IMG/VR virus record: IMGVR_UViG_3300000101_000008
Coordinates: 2,677-66,676 of that record
Strand: one strand, 5' to 3'
From: a virus
DNA length: 64,000 nucleotides
A program made the translations under genes and the position numbers. Below, piece after piece: positions 38,901-47,031 of the stretch. The first letter of the stretch is position 1. The number at the start of each line of letters is the position of its first letter. The notes below the pieces were generated by a model. It saw only the letters and a list, made by a program, of their open reading frames with translations, did no database searches and had not been told where the DNA came from.

Positions 38901-41900
38901 AACAGTGGGCAAGAACATACACTGATAGTATTAGCTTTAATAGACCAGGTGCTTATAAAACAAGACTAGCGGCACGTTACTATGTTAACAACGTAATAGG
39001 ATCACAAGAAGAAGATTTCTACTACTTACGTAACGGTACAGGTTTAAGATTACAAACAATGGAAGGTCTACAAGGCGACCTAAGTCCAGTAAATGCTTAC
39101 GGAACAAGACGTCCAACAGCGGGTGCGTATGCATCACTAGATCCAGGGTATGGTCCAGATGATACAAGAGTTTGGATTAGTGCAAGATCACCATACATAC
39201 AAAACTGTACAACATTTGGCTTTGGTGCAATAGGACAAAAAATTGACGGTGCCCTACACAACGGTGGTAACGACTCAATGGTATCAAATGACTTTACACA
39301 GGTTATTAGTGATGGTATTGGTGCATGGATTACAAACAACGGTAGAGCAGAACTTGTGTCAGTGTTTACATACTACTCACACGTAGGTTATCTTGCAGAG
39401 AACGGCGGACGTATACGTGCAACAAACGGTAACAACTCTTACGGTGCATTTGGATCAGTAGCAGAAGGTACTGACCCAGAAGAAGTAGCAGTAACAGGTA
39501 TTATTGATAATAAATTCCAGTATAACGCTACTGTAGCAACTGTTAATACAGATGCAGATCAGTTACTAGCATTAGAATATTCACATGCTGGTAATGACTA
39601 TACTGAAGCAAAATTAGACTTCTTTGGACCAGGTTCAAACGAAGTTATAGTATCAGATGAATTTAGAGATGGTGCAGTATATCAAGTTGGTATTGGTAAT
39701 ACAGTAGATGTTACTGACGGTGGTAAAGGTTACTTAGTTGTTACTAATACTGCACAAGCAGGTAGTACTACAAGTCTTACAATATCAGCAACAGACGGTA
39801 ACATTAGTTCAGCATACATTGGTATGAGAATACAAATTGTTGGCGGTGCTGGTGCAGGTTTATTTGGTATAGTTGACACATACAATGCAGGTAGTAAAGT
39901 AGCAACTGTTGAAAGAGAAAGCGACGGAGTTGCAGGTTGGGATCATGTACTTCCAGGATTTACTTGGGAAGAACCTAACTCGACTTCAACATACTTGATT
40001 GAACCAGCAGTTTCGTTTACTGCTCCAACTAAAACTTCAGGTGATAGTACGCTACCAACATCAACAACTTGGTATGCAAACGAGTTTATCGAAACAGCGG
40101 CACAATATACAGGAGTTGCTTCAGAAACTGAATCAGACGGTAATGGTGCAACATTTGATGTTACACGTAATGGTAGCAAATATTATGTTACAGTTAATGC
40201 CGCAGGTGCTGGTTATGTTAGAAACGCAACTGTAACAGTTAAAGGTTCTAACTTAGGTGGCGTAGATGTAACACACGATATAACAATAACATTAACATCA
40301 CTTAATGCTAATGGCTCAGTTGTAGACTTTGACTTTGTTGGTCAAGGACGCAAAGGATTCTTCCTTGGTGCAGGTGGCGGCAGTAACGGTGCAATCAGTT
40401 ATGACGGTATTACATGGCAGTCACAAAATATTACAGCACCGGGTGCAGGTAATTGGTCAGACATTGCTCAAGGTTTACTTGATGATGGATCAACTACATT
40501 CCACCCAAGCTCAATAATTATTGTTGGTGACGGAACTAACGACATAGTACGTTCCGAAGACGGCGATACTTGGACAGCTGGTACTTTACCAGGTGCGATG
40601 AGTAGTGCAGGTGAAAAGAGTATTGCATTTGGTAACGTTAGTGTTGCAGTTAATAGATACGTTGTTATTTCAGATGATGACAGAGATGTTGCTTATACAG
40701 AAGACGCAGGTCAAAACTGGACATTGACATCAAGTGCATTATCAGCAGTAGGCTTTGATAATATTACATACGGAGCAGGATTATATGTTGCTGTACGTTC
40801 AGGAACAACAAGCATAAGTTACTCAACAAATGGTATTGTTTGGACTGATGTTACTGCACCAGGAACAATAACAGGACCAGTAGTTTTTGGTAACGGACGT
40901 TTTGTTGTAGCAGGCGGAACAGTTGGTGTAATGTACAGTTTAGATGGTATTACATGGGCAAATCCAGCATATCCAGGTGGTGCAAACGTAAGTACACTAG
41001 CTGGAACAGAGCGCAACTTAGCATACGGACACGGCATGTTTGTTTTAACATCAGATGATACTGACGGAGTTCTTTATTCAGAAGATGCAATAGTTTGGAC
41101 ACTACAGTCATTAGGTTCTGCTGTAACAGGCGGATTTAATGCAGTTGCATTTGGTAACCCTGAGAAGATGGGAGTGTTTAGTATACTTCCTAATGCTACA
41201 GGTACAGGTGCAAAATACGCTAAGATTGGTGCTACAACAAAAGCAAGAGCAGGTTTAGCAAATGAACAAATATTTGAGTTTAGAATTTATGAACCAGGTT
41301 CAGGCTACACAAGCGCACCAACTATTACTGTAACAGATCCAAATAATATTGAAGATGTTACACCAGTAGTAAGATTAGGAACAGGCGCACTTGGACAACC
41401 AACATTTGTAAACAGAGGTAGTGGCTTTACAACTGCAACTGCATCAATTGATGCACTAAACAGTAACGGTAACGCAGACTTCTTACAAAGTGGATCGTAT
41501 ATTGCTGTAAGAAGACTTACTTCAAGACCAGTTAACGGATCCAATGTTCAGTTTGCAGGACTTCCAGGACAGTTCTTTAAATTGGTTAGTACAGTATCGT
41601 TTATTGGTAGCAACGATGGATCGTATACAACGTTCTTACAAGTTTCACCAGCAATAACTACAGCAAATATTCCAACAGATGGCGATGCTGTAAACATGCG
41701 TATCAGATTTAGTCAAGTACGTCTAACAGGACATGACTTCCTAGATATTGGTACAGGTAACTTTAAAGATACAAACTATCCAGGTGTACCAGTTAACGTA
41801 CCTGACCAAAGTAAAGAAACACAAGATGCTAACGGTGGTAGAGTGTTCTACACAGCAACTGACCAAGATGGTAACTTTAGAGTTGGCGACTTGTTTAGTG

Positions 41901-42274
41901 TTGAACAGGCAACTGGTGTTGCAACATTGAATGCTGAAGCGTTTAACATTGCAGGTCTACAAGAACTATCGTTGGGCGAAGTTACACTAGGTGGTAACTC
42001 AGCAAGTATTACTGAATTTAGTACAGATCCATTCTTTACTGCAAACAGTGATACGATTGTTCCAACACAGAGAGCAATTAAAGCATACATTGAATCACAA
42101 ATTGGTGGCGGTGGTGCTACACTAGTTGTTAACAGTGTTACAGCAGGTGATATATTCATAGGCGGAACACAAATTACAACAGTGTCAGGTAGCCCAATAA
42201 CAATTAAAGCGAACATTGTGTTTAGTGGTACGGTGCTAGGATATCCTCTAGCATGGAATTATTACCAGAGATAA
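32978..42274 (+). CDS. Giant multidomain tail fibre, 3098 aa (CBM5/12-like array with inserted cupredoxin, CxRDVG repeats, propeller)
   Basis: Paralogue of the preceding fibre with a large central expansion. Residues 5-530: seven W/Y/D-V-Y-G/H modules; the second is split by a cupredoxin-like insertion (about 109-237) with H154 and C219-x2-H222-x2-M225. Then the YYVAGHGKDSPAPIYGKTID beta-helix entry. From about 655 to 1970 there are eight helical repeats of about 120-170 residues, each marked by (K)C-RDVG-I-(D/E)A--YD---G(G/T)N, for example KCARDVGYIIEAMKYDILYG. The SPYIQNCTTFGFGAIG block follows. Six Asp-box motifs (YDGITW, SEDGDTW, STNGIVW, SLDGITW) lie at about 2470-2710. C-terminus DQDGNFRVGDLFSVEQATG, PTQRAIKAYIE and IPLAWNYY-like end. 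The largest protein here, 14.5% of the window. Probably a long host-contact fibre. Confidence 0.75.
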   Translation: MAEFKLGRIRFVWKGIWSTGRTYYQDDVVTVGGRMYICTIGHESDADFYNDFDIVPPKWNLVSDGQAWKGNWSPNTAYIYNDIVKYGSGLYIANTNHTSANTSGTGSFAVTIETNASAPGNNVFVIDGVQYPNLQLTAGYTYTFTSDDATNDTHPLLFSETKHGTHNGGTTYETGVTYYLDGAVVADKATYVGGFDAATTRKIVIAVTGATPDPLYYYCHNHNNMAVDAEVDIQLVGLENDLSKWDTFTNGITWKGNWQTGFGYKVNDIVKYGGSSYVCNTAHTSGSEANGLEVDQAKWDYLNQGIEYKSQWITGTRYKVNDVVRYGASLWIATAQHTGSAAFGTDSANWEKFVEGFQYEGEWDAYKDYQPGDIVQYGGYQYIAKTDHTGEFPSTSTVNWDLFSEGFKFQDEWGADSTAQEYRVGDVVRYGGFTYLCILDHTNQEPPNATYWKKFTSGLNWRAVWADDVEYKVGDVARYGDNSYICINGHLSDGDGAGSAGFAVNSRPDQDTGGVYWQVIAVGTEQSVLTTKGDLVYYSGSAPTRLPIGEDGQILTVNSEGLPNWEFIGETDDVYYVAGHGKDSPAPIYGKTIDRPFKTIRYAAHQIERGAKNPNAAKLLELNRRFIQREIVEFTDNQITNNVAPFTSSFAYVAEKCERDMGLIVDAVIWDIKHGGNGLTWDAMYEYVKNATNFYTLGQEAETVASINYGVTVMTAVLNQTAPAVNYQTLNGDNSTAIVVQHTDASLTAETVIEHITKNVKMITDAITASNPNQVLPKKIVPTTLIKVSTGYYYEVLPIIVPAECCIMGDELRATNVQPRKATNATLTPKQDIPFSFEGLSRVEEVVADIVEGVAVSKTTANALTQDQTWPYAETDVVGPQIQKLARTIRRQIDSSTGTKVEAIYTPTYELTDPDFGRSRDLFLQNKAFIQAEIIAYIEENYPGLSYSKTKCKNDVGLIMDNVAYDLTYGGNWMSVEAGKAYFNGNTNTLQINSSEKTATLAAYAQLKSLMQTVGRNIVVNPTSQTPDDAADVSTVAVPQIAGTGGSVTVSTEIGNLLDDVIYTIDNGYDNAPAITYPTIEATADAKLVQTQTTTDLAGIQTGTIDFISKNFGSFKYNSATCRRDLTNIITDVAYDVALGTNYNGVFSGIAYQRPTNSYNLTSQRIETIGALRFARDELKADITDATAEARMVAAFNEIVDIIDNGLAAADANVYPTPSSLPTTNADDAFADLNANIAFIKEEINAWIDDQVLLNTTTTPDPNSIWFNFTYDATKCARDVGYIIEAMKYDILYGGTMAASRIAESYFGINGDSYPANQTAQTAAAYDRLATVLDQVAREASVTKSSGNALNQTQLGSAATSTEGNALLANMQIIEDVLTAGNTNSMPAVVYPNLASLGVSATLQTEKGAMDTARAQTILDVIQYISDTYNDFNYNHAKCSRDVGLIITAFVYDYALGTNYAGMFAAQSYLRAPSKNVVNDQKTASIAAFEFARTKVLDSVVTAGGFAPAVQAVNDTWEWIDDTIFNATAEGGKTNNDQEVWNAVRHLELNKEFIVEEVVAHVDDWFKIAVTSTDQASGVLTVADTSWLKANQKVLAQNMDDSADAVTDANLAVSTTYYVKDILSDTTLTLSATPGGSAVSLYDTDSIVVQLDEGKFRNDMSDIVEGIAFDAVLNTNYNQVALGLDFVTGDNASITALGKTQIAAGISYAKGLVAGIKEFRTNATYLSRSNAGFDEVTDIVNNGAGNANALTYTGTNNAVEQVENNEAFIATEVLEWINQNYNSIYTAMDTAQFTTEIGYIVDALRYDLLNGGNSATHRLATRYFTGTVFKANLGNNATAAGLAFNYLQSFIDNVVLDNTAGWSKLSGGTQDVTASAGTADQATTAQALVGIIESVAGGNAAGVKNYPTMSLANATSVSKVIAHASKIGVKAVRSVSNTYRAMFELKADYAYNKTLCKRDVREYIEAMKWDMTNTQQWARTYTDSISFNRPGAYKTRLAARYYVNNVIGSQEEDFYYLRNGTGLRLQTMEGLQGDLSPVNAYGTRRPTAGAYASLDPGYGPDDTRVWISARSPYIQNCTTFGFGAIGQKIDGALHNGGNDSMVSNDFTQVISDGIGAWITNNGRAELVSVFTYYSHVGYLAENGGRIRATNGNNSYGAFGSVAEGTDPEEVAVTGIIDNKFQYNATVATVNTDADQLLALEYSHAGNDYTEAKLDFFGPGSNEVIVSDEFRDGAVYQVGIGNTVDVTDGGKGYLVVTNTAQAGSTTSLTISATDGNISSAYIGMRIQIVGGAGAGLFGIVDTYNAGSKVATVERESDGVAGWDHVLPGFTWEEPNSTSTYLIEPAVSFTAPTKTSGDSTLPTSTTWYANEFIETAAQYTGVASETESDGNGATFDVTRNGSKYYVTVNAAGAGYVRNATVTVKGSNLGGVDVTHDITITLTSLNANGSVVDFDFVGQGRKGFFLGAGGGSNGAISYDGITWQSQNITAPGAGNWSDIAQGLLDDGSTTFHPSSIIIVGDGTNDIVRSEDGDTWTAGTLPGAMSSAGEKSIAFGNVSVAVNRYVVISDDDRDVAYTEDAGQNWTLTSSALSAVGFDNITYGAGLYVAVRSGTTSISYSTNGIVWTDVTAPGTITGPVVFGNGRFVVAGGTVGVMYSLDGITWANPAYPGGANVSTLAGTERNLAYGHGMFVLTSDDTDGVLYSEDAIVWTLQSLGSAVTGGFNAVAFGNPEKMGVFSILPNATGTGAKYAKIGATTKARAGLANEQIFEFRIYEPGSGYTSAPTITVTDPNNIEDVTPVVRLGTGALGQPTFVNRGSGFTTATASIDALNSNGNADFLQSGSYIAVRRLTSRPVNGSNVQFAGLPGQFFKLVSTVSFIGSNDGSYTTFLQVSPAITTANIPTDGDAVNMRIRFSQVRLTGHDFLDIGTGNFKDTNYPGVPVNVPDQSKETQDANGGRVFYTATDQDGNFRVGDLFSVEQATGVATLNAEAFNIAGLQELSLGEVTLGGNSASITEFSTDPFFTANSDTIVPTQRAIKAYIESQIGGGGATLVVNSVTAGDIFIGGTQITTVSGSPITIKANIVFSGTVLGYPLAWNYYQR

Positions 42275-42282
42275 CAGTAACG

Positions 42283-42290
42283 GATAAATA
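42283..42290 (+). promoter_or_regulatory. Late-promoter variant before the adhesin cluster
   Basis: GATAAATA 9 bases after the stop of the 3098-aa fibre and 51 bases before the ATG at 42342. Confidence 0.55.
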
Positions 42291-42341
42291 TTAGTAAGAT
42301 AAAATGTTGAAATATCTAGCATATAACAGGAGATTAAGATA

Positions 42342-42668
42342 ATGGCAAACGGAGTACTAGGATCAGCGGATTTAGCCGCGACAACGTATACTAACATATA
42401 CGATGTACCCGATGGAAACTTTTCTGTAGTATCGGTGAGCATTTGTAATAAAAATGCAACATCGGTAACAGTAAGGCTTGCATTGGCAAAACCAGGACAG
42501 TCACTACCACAGGCAGATGACTATATAGAATACGAAACAGAGATATTACCAAATGGTGTACTTGAAAGAACAGGCGTTGTTCTTGAAGCAGACCGTAAAG
42601 TTTTTGCTCGTTCGTCAGCAACACAAACAACTGTAGTAGTTTACGGTATAGAAACAGCGACAGTATAA
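42342..42668 (+). CDS. Small beta-sandwich virion protein (type A, copy 3)
   Basis: 108 residues: FSVVSVSICNKNATSVTVRL, EILPNGVLERTGVVLEADRK, VFARSSATQTTVVVYGIE. Third member of the small family also found at 14994 and 26712, each placed beside large fibre genes. CAGGAGATTAAGATA ribosome site. It is 11 bases upstream of the S74 fibre gene. The repeated pairing with fibres suggests a fibre-attachment or collar role, but no function is known. Confidence 0.65.
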   Translation: MANGVLGSADLAATTYTNIYDVPDGNFSVVSVSICNKNATSVTVRLALAKPGQSLPQADDYIEYETEILPNGVLERTGVVLEADRKVFARSSATQTTVVVYGIETATV

Positions 42669-42679
42669 GGAAATAGATT

Positions 42680-43588
42680 ATGGCTAGAAGAATTTCAACA
42701 GGAAAACTAGGAAGACCAATACTAGGAAACATTAGTGTTGAAGATAGCACTTTTGGTTCAGTGATAGCCAATGCAGATGTTATTTTAGAACCTAATGGTA
42801 CAGGCGTAGCACGTTCAACTACAGATTTTCAAGTAGACGGTGCAAATGCTTTACGTTTAGCGGACAGTGATAATACTAATTACGTTGCTTTTAAATCTCC
42901 AGCGGCGGTAAGTAGTAATGTTACATGGACGTTACCAGGCGCAGATGGAACAGCAAACTATCTATTAGCAACAGACGGATCAGGAACACTAACTTGGGCT
43001 TCACCTTCATTAGCACTAGCAGATGATACAGCAAGTGGTAACATTAATGTTGTACTTACAGCTGATGCAGGATCAAGTTTTTCAAACGCAAAACGTTCAT
43101 CAAGATTACAGTTTGCACCCAACTCAGGTAATTTAACAATTACTGGTGAAGTAGGCGCGGCAACTGGTAATTTTAGTGGAACAGTTACAGCAGGCGGATT
43201 TGCAACTACAGGTGGTGCAACTTTTGGCAGTGACTTAACAATTACAGGAACATTAACAGCAGGTACAGTTGCGTCAACAGGCAACATTACAGCGGCTGGC
43301 GATATTACTTCTAACTCAGATATGAGATTGAAATCCAATATTATTGGTATTAAAGATGCTTTAGCAAAAGTATTAAAATTAAATGGTAAAGAATACACAA
43401 TGAACGGCAAGGACAATCAAATTGGTTTGCTTGCACAAGAAGTTGAAGAAGTATTACCACAAATGGTTCATACAGCAAACGATGATATGGGTACTAAAGC
43501 AATTAACTACCAAAACATGGTAGCACTATTAGTTGAAGCTGTAAAAGAATTACAGCAGGAAATAAAAGGTTTAAAGGGGACAGCATAA
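42680..43588 (+). CDS. Tail fibre with C-terminal S74 intramolecular chaperone
   Basis: 302 residues. N-terminus MARRISTGKLGRPILGNISV; one NADVILEPNGTG repeat unit (about 31-42); VTWTLPGADGTANYLLATDG and GTLTW (phage fibre beta module); a Gly/Thr-rich shaft. The C-terminus SNSDMRLKSNIIGIKDALAK, then QIGLLAQEVEEVLPQMV and INYQNMVALLVEAVKELQQE, is a clear Peptidase_S74 domain. S74 domains trimerise and fold beta-helical fibres and then cut themselves off just before a conserved Ser, here probably S213 in SDMRLK. The mature fibre would then be about 212 residues. The stop abuts the next ATG. Confidence 0.88.
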   Translation: MARRISTGKLGRPILGNISVEDSTFGSVIANADVILEPNGTGVARSTTDFQVDGANALRLADSDNTNYVAFKSPAAVSSNVTWTLPGADGTANYLLATDGSGTLTWASPSLALADDTASGNINVVLTADAGSSFSNAKRSSRLQFAPNSGNLTITGEVGAATGNFSGTVTAGGFATTGGATFGSDLTITGTLTAGTVASTGNITAAGDITSNSDMRLKSNIIGIKDALAKVLKLNGKEYTMNGKDNQIGLLAQEVEEVLPQMVHTANDDMGTKAINYQNMVALLVEAVKELQQEIKGLKGTA

Positions 43589-44731
43589 ATGGCTTTCTTT
43601 GTAGGAGCAACTGAAGTAGTTCCAGTACCGCCCGGCACCGATACTACTCGCGGAGCAGAATTGATGTCCGACGGTCAAGGAGCGGCGTTCTGGGGATACA
43701 TGGGTGCGGCAAGTGGCGACCCGGCGGCAGTTGATACCGGTGGATGGAGATATAGATCTATATTTACACACGGATACTTAGCGGCAGGCTACAAAGGATC
43801 TAACCCTTGGAGAAGTGTTAATAAGACTTGGCACCAAACAGATACAACATTATACTGCGGTGAGCAGTTAGCAAGTACACAAGCATATACAAACGGTGTA
43901 TGGAGTGATCATCACGCATACGTAATGACTGGTGGTGGCTTTACTGGTACTAGTTCAGCAATATCAAGTTATAGTTTAGCAAACGGTTCAATTAGAATGT
44001 TTACATCAGATGGATTTTCATCTAGCGGTGTTAGTTACGGCTATGTAGGAAATGATCCAAAGAACGAAGGACTAGGCTATGGTTCAGCAGGATATGGTAA
44101 CCACGTAGGTGGTATGCAAATGCACGTTGCCCGTTATGACTTTCCTGCGGCAAATGATATTAAAGGACAAAGCGGTTGGATTAACGGAGGCGGTAGTTCA
44201 GATACATCACGTATGCACTTTCCGACAGAAGTTATGTACAGTGGATGGAATTCAGGTACAGATGGATACGGCTGTGGCGGACACGGAGAAAATAGAGGAT
44301 ACTTTGCTTGGACATCTACATATAGATATGTAACATGGGCAAACTCAACATGGTCAGGAACAGGAGCATGGGGCGGATATTCAAAAGATAGACATTGTAA
44401 AATACAATCAACAAAATGGGGACACCATTATATTGGTACAGGTAACAACGTAACAGCTGGTAAGGCAAGATTTAGTGATGCAACAGGTTCAACTGTAGCA
44501 AACTTTAACAAAGTAAGAAGTTACGGAGAAGATAATTCAGAAGACGGTCAGGATCACGGATATATTATGGGACACTTTGACGGTCAACAAAACAATCACA
44601 CTATTAAACAAACACACTCCAGTGATACTGAAACAACGCTTGGTGCTAACGCAATGCCTAAAGGGCATTATGGACAAAGTTCCGGAGCGTGTTCAACAGG
44701 CGCGGCAGGTGTTTTAGGGGGTATAGGATAA
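43589..44731 (+). CDS. Tandem adhesin-like paralogue 1
   Basis: 380 residues, first of three head-to-tail paralogues. Shared N-terminus MAFFVGATEVVPVPPGTDTT, shared block WRYRSIFTHGYLAAGYKGSN plus PWRSVNKTWH, and YCGEQL. A variable segment follows (about 100-140), then SIRMFTSDGFSSSGVSYGY, MHFPTEVMYSGW, SKWGHHYIGTGNNVT-type block and KVRSYGEDNSEDGQDHGYIM. The very conserved end is GHYGQSSGACSTGAAG. Gly/Ser/Trp/Tyr-rich composition and lack of helices suit a receptor-binding tip. I do not recognise a named family. The stop overlaps the next ATG (TAATG). Confidence 0.65.
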   Translation: MAFFVGATEVVPVPPGTDTTRGAELMSDGQGAAFWGYMGAASGDPAAVDTGGWRYRSIFTHGYLAAGYKGSNPWRSVNKTWHQTDTTLYCGEQLASTQAYTNGVWSDHHAYVMTGGGFTGTSSAISSYSLANGSIRMFTSDGFSSSGVSYGYVGNDPKNEGLGYGSAGYGNHVGGMQMHVARYDFPAANDIKGQSGWINGGGSSDTSRMHFPTEVMYSGWNSGTDGYGCGGHGENRGYFAWTSTYRYVTWANSTWSGTGAWGGYSKDRHCKIQSTKWGHHYIGTGNNVTAGKARFSDATGSTVANFNKVRSYGEDNSEDGQDHGYIMGHFDGQQNNHTIKQTHSSDTETTLGANAMPKGHYGQSSGACSTGAAGVLGGIG

Positions 44732-45885
44732 TGGCATTTTTTGCAGGGGCAACAGAATTAGAATTTGTACCTCAAGGTACTGATAGTTCACGTGGTGCAA
44801 AACTTATTTCAGATGGTTCAAATGGATCGTTTTGGGGATATATGGGCTACACAGGAACTGGTTCTGTACAAGGTGGTGGAGCATGGAGATATAGATCCAT
44901 ATACACACATGGTTATTTGGCCGCAGGATACAAAGGTTCTAACCCATGGCGTTCAGTAAACAAAACATGGCATGCAACAGATAGTACTTTATATTGCGGA
45001 GAACAAATTTCAGGACCTCAATCATACTGTGACGGTTTTTATTCAGACTATAATGGTTATATTCAAGCAGGTCCTACAGGCAGAGCATTTAACGCTGGTG
45101 GCGATTGGATGGCAAGTTACGGATTAGCAAATGGTACTATACGTATGTTTACAGCAGATGGTTTTTCATCAGCTGGTCTAAGTTATGGTTATGAAGGTAA
45201 CGATCCAAAGAATGAAGGCTTAACATACGGTAGTGGTGGTTTTACAAATCACGTAGGTGGTATGAGATTAAGTACATCAATAGTTGATGCTTGCGGAACA
45301 CAAGACATTAAAGGTCAAGGTGGTTGGATGAATGGTGGCGGTACTAGTACAACACACCGTATGCATTTTCCAACAGAGGTTATGTATACTGGTTGGGATA
45401 GTGGTAACTCAGGAAGAGGTACAGCGGCCGCAGGCGAAAATCGCGGTTATTTCCAATGGAGTGGTACTAACTACAAATATGTAACTTGGAGTAACAGCAC
45501 TTGGACAACTAACTGGCCACAAGGCGGCGGTTGGGGTAAAGATAACCACTGTAAAATACAATCAACAAAATGGGGTCATCATTACATTGGTACAGGAAAT
45601 AATGTTACATCAGGTAAAGCACGTTTTAGCGATGCAACTGGTGCTACGTTAGCAAACTTTAGTAAAGTTAGATCCTATGGCGAAGACAATCCAATGGACG
45701 GACAAGATTGGGGTTACATCATGGGACATTATGATGGACAGCAAAACAATCATACTATTAAACAAACACACTCAAGTGATTCAGAAGTAACACTTGGCGC
45801 TAACGCTATGCCTAAAGGACACTATGGACAGAGTTCCGGAGCGTGTTCAACAGCGTCGGCAACGGTTATTGGAGGAGGAATGTAA
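44731..45885 (+). CDS. Tandem adhesin-like paralogue 2
   Basis: 384 residues from the ATG overlapping the previous stop. The longer in-frame start at 44689 would begin inside the previous gene and add residues not found in the paralogues, so it is rejected. MAFFAGATELEFVPQGTDSS, then WRYRSIYTHGYLAAGYKGSN. The segment YCDGFYSDYNGYIQAGPTGR (about 108-127) differs from the other copies. Conserved KIQSTKWGHHYIGTGNNVTS and GHYGQSSGACSTASAT end. Likely an alternative receptor-binding tip or subunit of a hetero-oligomer with its neighbours. Confidence 0.65.
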   Translation: MAFFAGATELEFVPQGTDSSRGAKLISDGSNGSFWGYMGYTGTGSVQGGGAWRYRSIYTHGYLAAGYKGSNPWRSVNKTWHATDSTLYCGEQISGPQSYCDGFYSDYNGYIQAGPTGRAFNAGGDWMASYGLANGTIRMFTADGFSSAGLSYGYEGNDPKNEGLTYGSGGFTNHVGGMRLSTSIVDACGTQDIKGQGGWMNGGGTSTTHRMHFPTEVMYTGWDSGNSGRGTAAAGENRGYFQWSGTNYKYVTWSNSTWTTNWPQGGGWGKDNHCKIQSTKWGHHYIGTGNNVTSGKARFSDATGATLANFSKVRSYGEDNPMDGQDWGYIMGHYDGQQNNHTIKQTHSSDSEVTLGANAMPKGHYGQSSGACSTASATVIGGGM

Positions 45886-47030
45886 TGGCGTTTTTCTTAG
45901 GAGCAAATCAAGTAAATCCAGTACCAGCAACTACTACAGAAAATACAGGTGCTAAACTTATTTCAGACGGTTCAACAGGAGCTGGCTGGGGATATATGGG
46001 CAGTGGCTTTACAGGGTTAGATAATGCTCAGTGGAGATATAGATCTATATTTACACATGGATACTTAGCAGGTGGTTATAAAGGTTCGACTCCGTGGCGT
46101 TCAGTAAACAAAACATGGCATAATACAGATACTACTGTATATTGTGGAGAACAACTTTCTAACTATTGTGCATATACAAATGGCTTTTGGAGCGATTATC
46201 ATGCATATATTTGTTCAACTAACGGCTACAATAATGCACATGATCAAATTTGTTCATACAGTCTAGCAAATGGATCAATTAGAATGTTTACATCGGATGG
46301 TTTTTCATCATCTGGTATTGGGTATGGATACGCAGGTGACGATCCTAAAAACCAAGGACTAAGTTATGGTACAGCAGGTTTTGGTAACCACGTAGGTGGT
46401 ATGAAAATGAATGTAAACAGAGTTGATGCACTAGCATGTGAAGACATGAAAGGCCAAAGCGGATGGATATCAGGCGGTGGCGATACAAGTACTAACCGTA
46501 TGCACTTTCCAACAGAAGTTATGTATACTGGTTGGGATTCAGGCATGTCAGGACGTGGTGATGCAGTTAGTGGTGAAAATCGCGGTTACTTTAACGGTGG
46601 CGGTAACCAATACAAATATGTAACTTGGTCAACTACAACATGGGTAAACGGATGGGACCAAGGTGGTAACTACGGTAAGACAAGTTATCAAACTAAGAAC
46701 TTAGGTTCTAAATGGGGACATCATTACGCATTTACAGGTAACAATGTAACATCAGGTATTGCAAGATTTAGTGACGCAAACGGCGCCACATTAGCAAACT
46801 TCAGTAAGGTTAGATCTTATGGAGAAGAAAACTCCATGGAAGGTCAGGACTGGGGATACGTAATGGGTCATTATGATGGCCAACAAAACAATCATACAGT
46901 AAAACAATCATATAGCAGTGATAGTCAGACTACGCTTGGAGCGGCGGCAATGCCTAAAGGGCATTACGGTCAAAGTTCAGGAGCATGTAGCACTGGAGCT
47001 GCCACAGTTATAGCGGGAGCAGGATTCTAA
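45885..47030 (+). CDS. Tandem adhesin-like paralogue 3
   Basis: 381 residues, starting at the ATG overlapping the previous TAA, with GGAGGAGGAATGTA as ribosome site. MAFFLGANQVNPVPATTTEN; WRYRSIFTHGYLAGGYKGST; variable segment NYCAYTNGFWSDYHAYICST at about 96-115; SSKWGHH-like GSKWGHHYAFTGNNVTSGIA; end GHYGQSSGACSTGAATVIAG. Differences among the three copies cluster between about residues 95 and 135, as expected if that part contacts the receptor. No known family was recognised. Confidence 0.65.
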   Translation: MAFFLGANQVNPVPATTTENTGAKLISDGSTGAGWGYMGSGFTGLDNAQWRYRSIFTHGYLAGGYKGSTPWRSVNKTWHNTDTTVYCGEQLSNYCAYTNGFWSDYHAYICSTNGYNNAHDQICSYSLANGSIRMFTSDGFSSSGIGYGYAGDDPKNQGLSYGTAGFGNHVGGMKMNVNRVDALACEDMKGQSGWISGGGDTSTNRMHFPTEVMYTGWDSGMSGRGDAVSGENRGYFNGGGNQYKYVTWSTTTWVNGWDQGGNYGKTSYQTKNLGSKWGHHYAFTGNNVTSGIARFSDANGATLANFSKVRSYGEENSMEGQDWGYVMGHYDGQQNNHTVKQSYSSDSQTTLGAAAMPKGHYGQSSGACSTGAATVIAGAGF

Positions 47031-47031
47031 A

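Noticed and set aside
44689-44730. Longer start for adhesin paralogue 2 (and likewise 45843 for paralogue 3)
   Set aside because: It begins inside the previous gene's conserved end; the paralogues all begin at MAFF.
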